Shown piece by piece: positions 14,925-15,016 of a DNA stretch of 15,016 nucleotides (the stretch's first letter is position 1; each line of letters opens with the position of its first letter). The notes beneath the pieces are model-generated. The model was not told the DNA's origin. It saw only the letters and a list, made by a program, of their open reading frames with translations, and did no database searches. The DNA lies in the NCBI GenBank assembly GCA_040006755.1, contig JBDTWJ010000086.1, positions 1 through 15,016 of the forward strand. Direction: 5' to 3'. The translations under genes were made by a program, and so were the position numbers. Source of the stretch: JAENVT01 sp040006755. GTDB taxonomy: Bacteria; Actinomycetota; Acidimicrobiia; Acidimicrobiales; Ilumatobacteraceae.

Positions 14925-15016
14925 TCAGATCGTGCACCCCTGAATGGTGCGGCCGGTGATCTCGATCGTGGTCGATGCCGCGAAGACCGCCGGACCATCG
15001 ACCCCGATCGCCGGTG
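14925..15016 (-). CDS. C-terminal end of an unidentified gene, partial
   Basis: A minus-strand frame is open from the right edge to TGA at 14925-14927. It gives 29 residues, including GVDGPAVFAASTT and ending GRTIQGCTI. Alternating hydrophobic residues suggest beta strands. The codons are mostly G/C-ending, and a perfect hairpin with a T-run follows 15 nt after the stop, which is what a real gene end looks like. The family cannot be recognised from so short a piece. It runs in the same direction as the glyoxalase-family gene but is separated from it by the terminator. Confidence 0.55.
   Translation of the reverse strand, partial: PAIGVDGPAVFAASTTIEITGRTIQGCTI

Overview
The window is high-GC bacterial DNA with a strong G/C bias at third codon positions and many long antisense open frames. 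Several genes are of a type common in Actinobacteria: a two-domain glyoxalase resembling the mycobacterial Rv0577/Cfp30B family, a PadR-controlled FtsX-type ABC exporter, and a very large secreted protein ending in tandem 'PARL(V/L)DTR ... VVDxNGYF' repeats, which I associate with the Acidimicrobiia (Ilumatobacter or Microthrix relatives). The assignment to an acidimicrobial actinobacterium is an inference from gene content.

Layout. (1) 1-104 holds a weak, possibly frameshifted gene start on the minus strand. (2) 177-950 (+) is an SDR dehydrogenase that closely resembles gluconate 5-dehydrogenase (IdnO). (3) 1070-6768 (+) is a compact five-gene module: PadR regulator, ABC ATPase, double FtsX-domain permease, NarL/DesK-type sensor kinase and LuxR-type response regulator. 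Three of its four junctions are ATGA stop/start overlaps. The fourth is an 86-bp gap with a good ribosome binding site. A sigma70-like promoter and two interleaved AGTAT/ATACT palindromes lie just upstream of padR, where autorepression would be expected. (4) 6769-7099 is a 331-bp intergenic region whose first 100 bp contain four hairpins, two of which cannot form together. (5) 7100-13804 (+) encodes a 2234-residue exported protein: signal peptide, animal-type (MPO-like) heme peroxidase domain, RTX-like calcium-binding repeats, an ASH/HYDIN-like beta domain, fibronectin III, a Big_5-like domain and three tandem C-terminal repeats. It resembles the bacterial 'peroxicin' group with an unusually long C-terminal surface module. 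(6) A strong terminator follows, then a convergent minus-strand gene for a two-domain VOC/glyoxalase protein (13980-14837). (7) The right edge holds the last 29 codons of another minus-strand gene, followed by a terminator with a T-run on that strand.

How it may work. The exporter and two-component genes look like one envelope-stress or antimicrobial-peptide-efflux unit with two regulatory layers: PadR on the promoter, and a sensor kinase/response regulator encoded at the distal end. The response regulator is the nearest regulator to the peroxidase gene and could control it, but nothing in the sequence proves this. The peroxidase keeps the distal and proximal His, the catalytic Arg, and both acidic residues that esterify heme in mammalian peroxidases, so it is probably an active extracellular oxidant-producing enzyme. 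No CRISPR array, insertion sequence, rRNA or convincing tRNA was seen.
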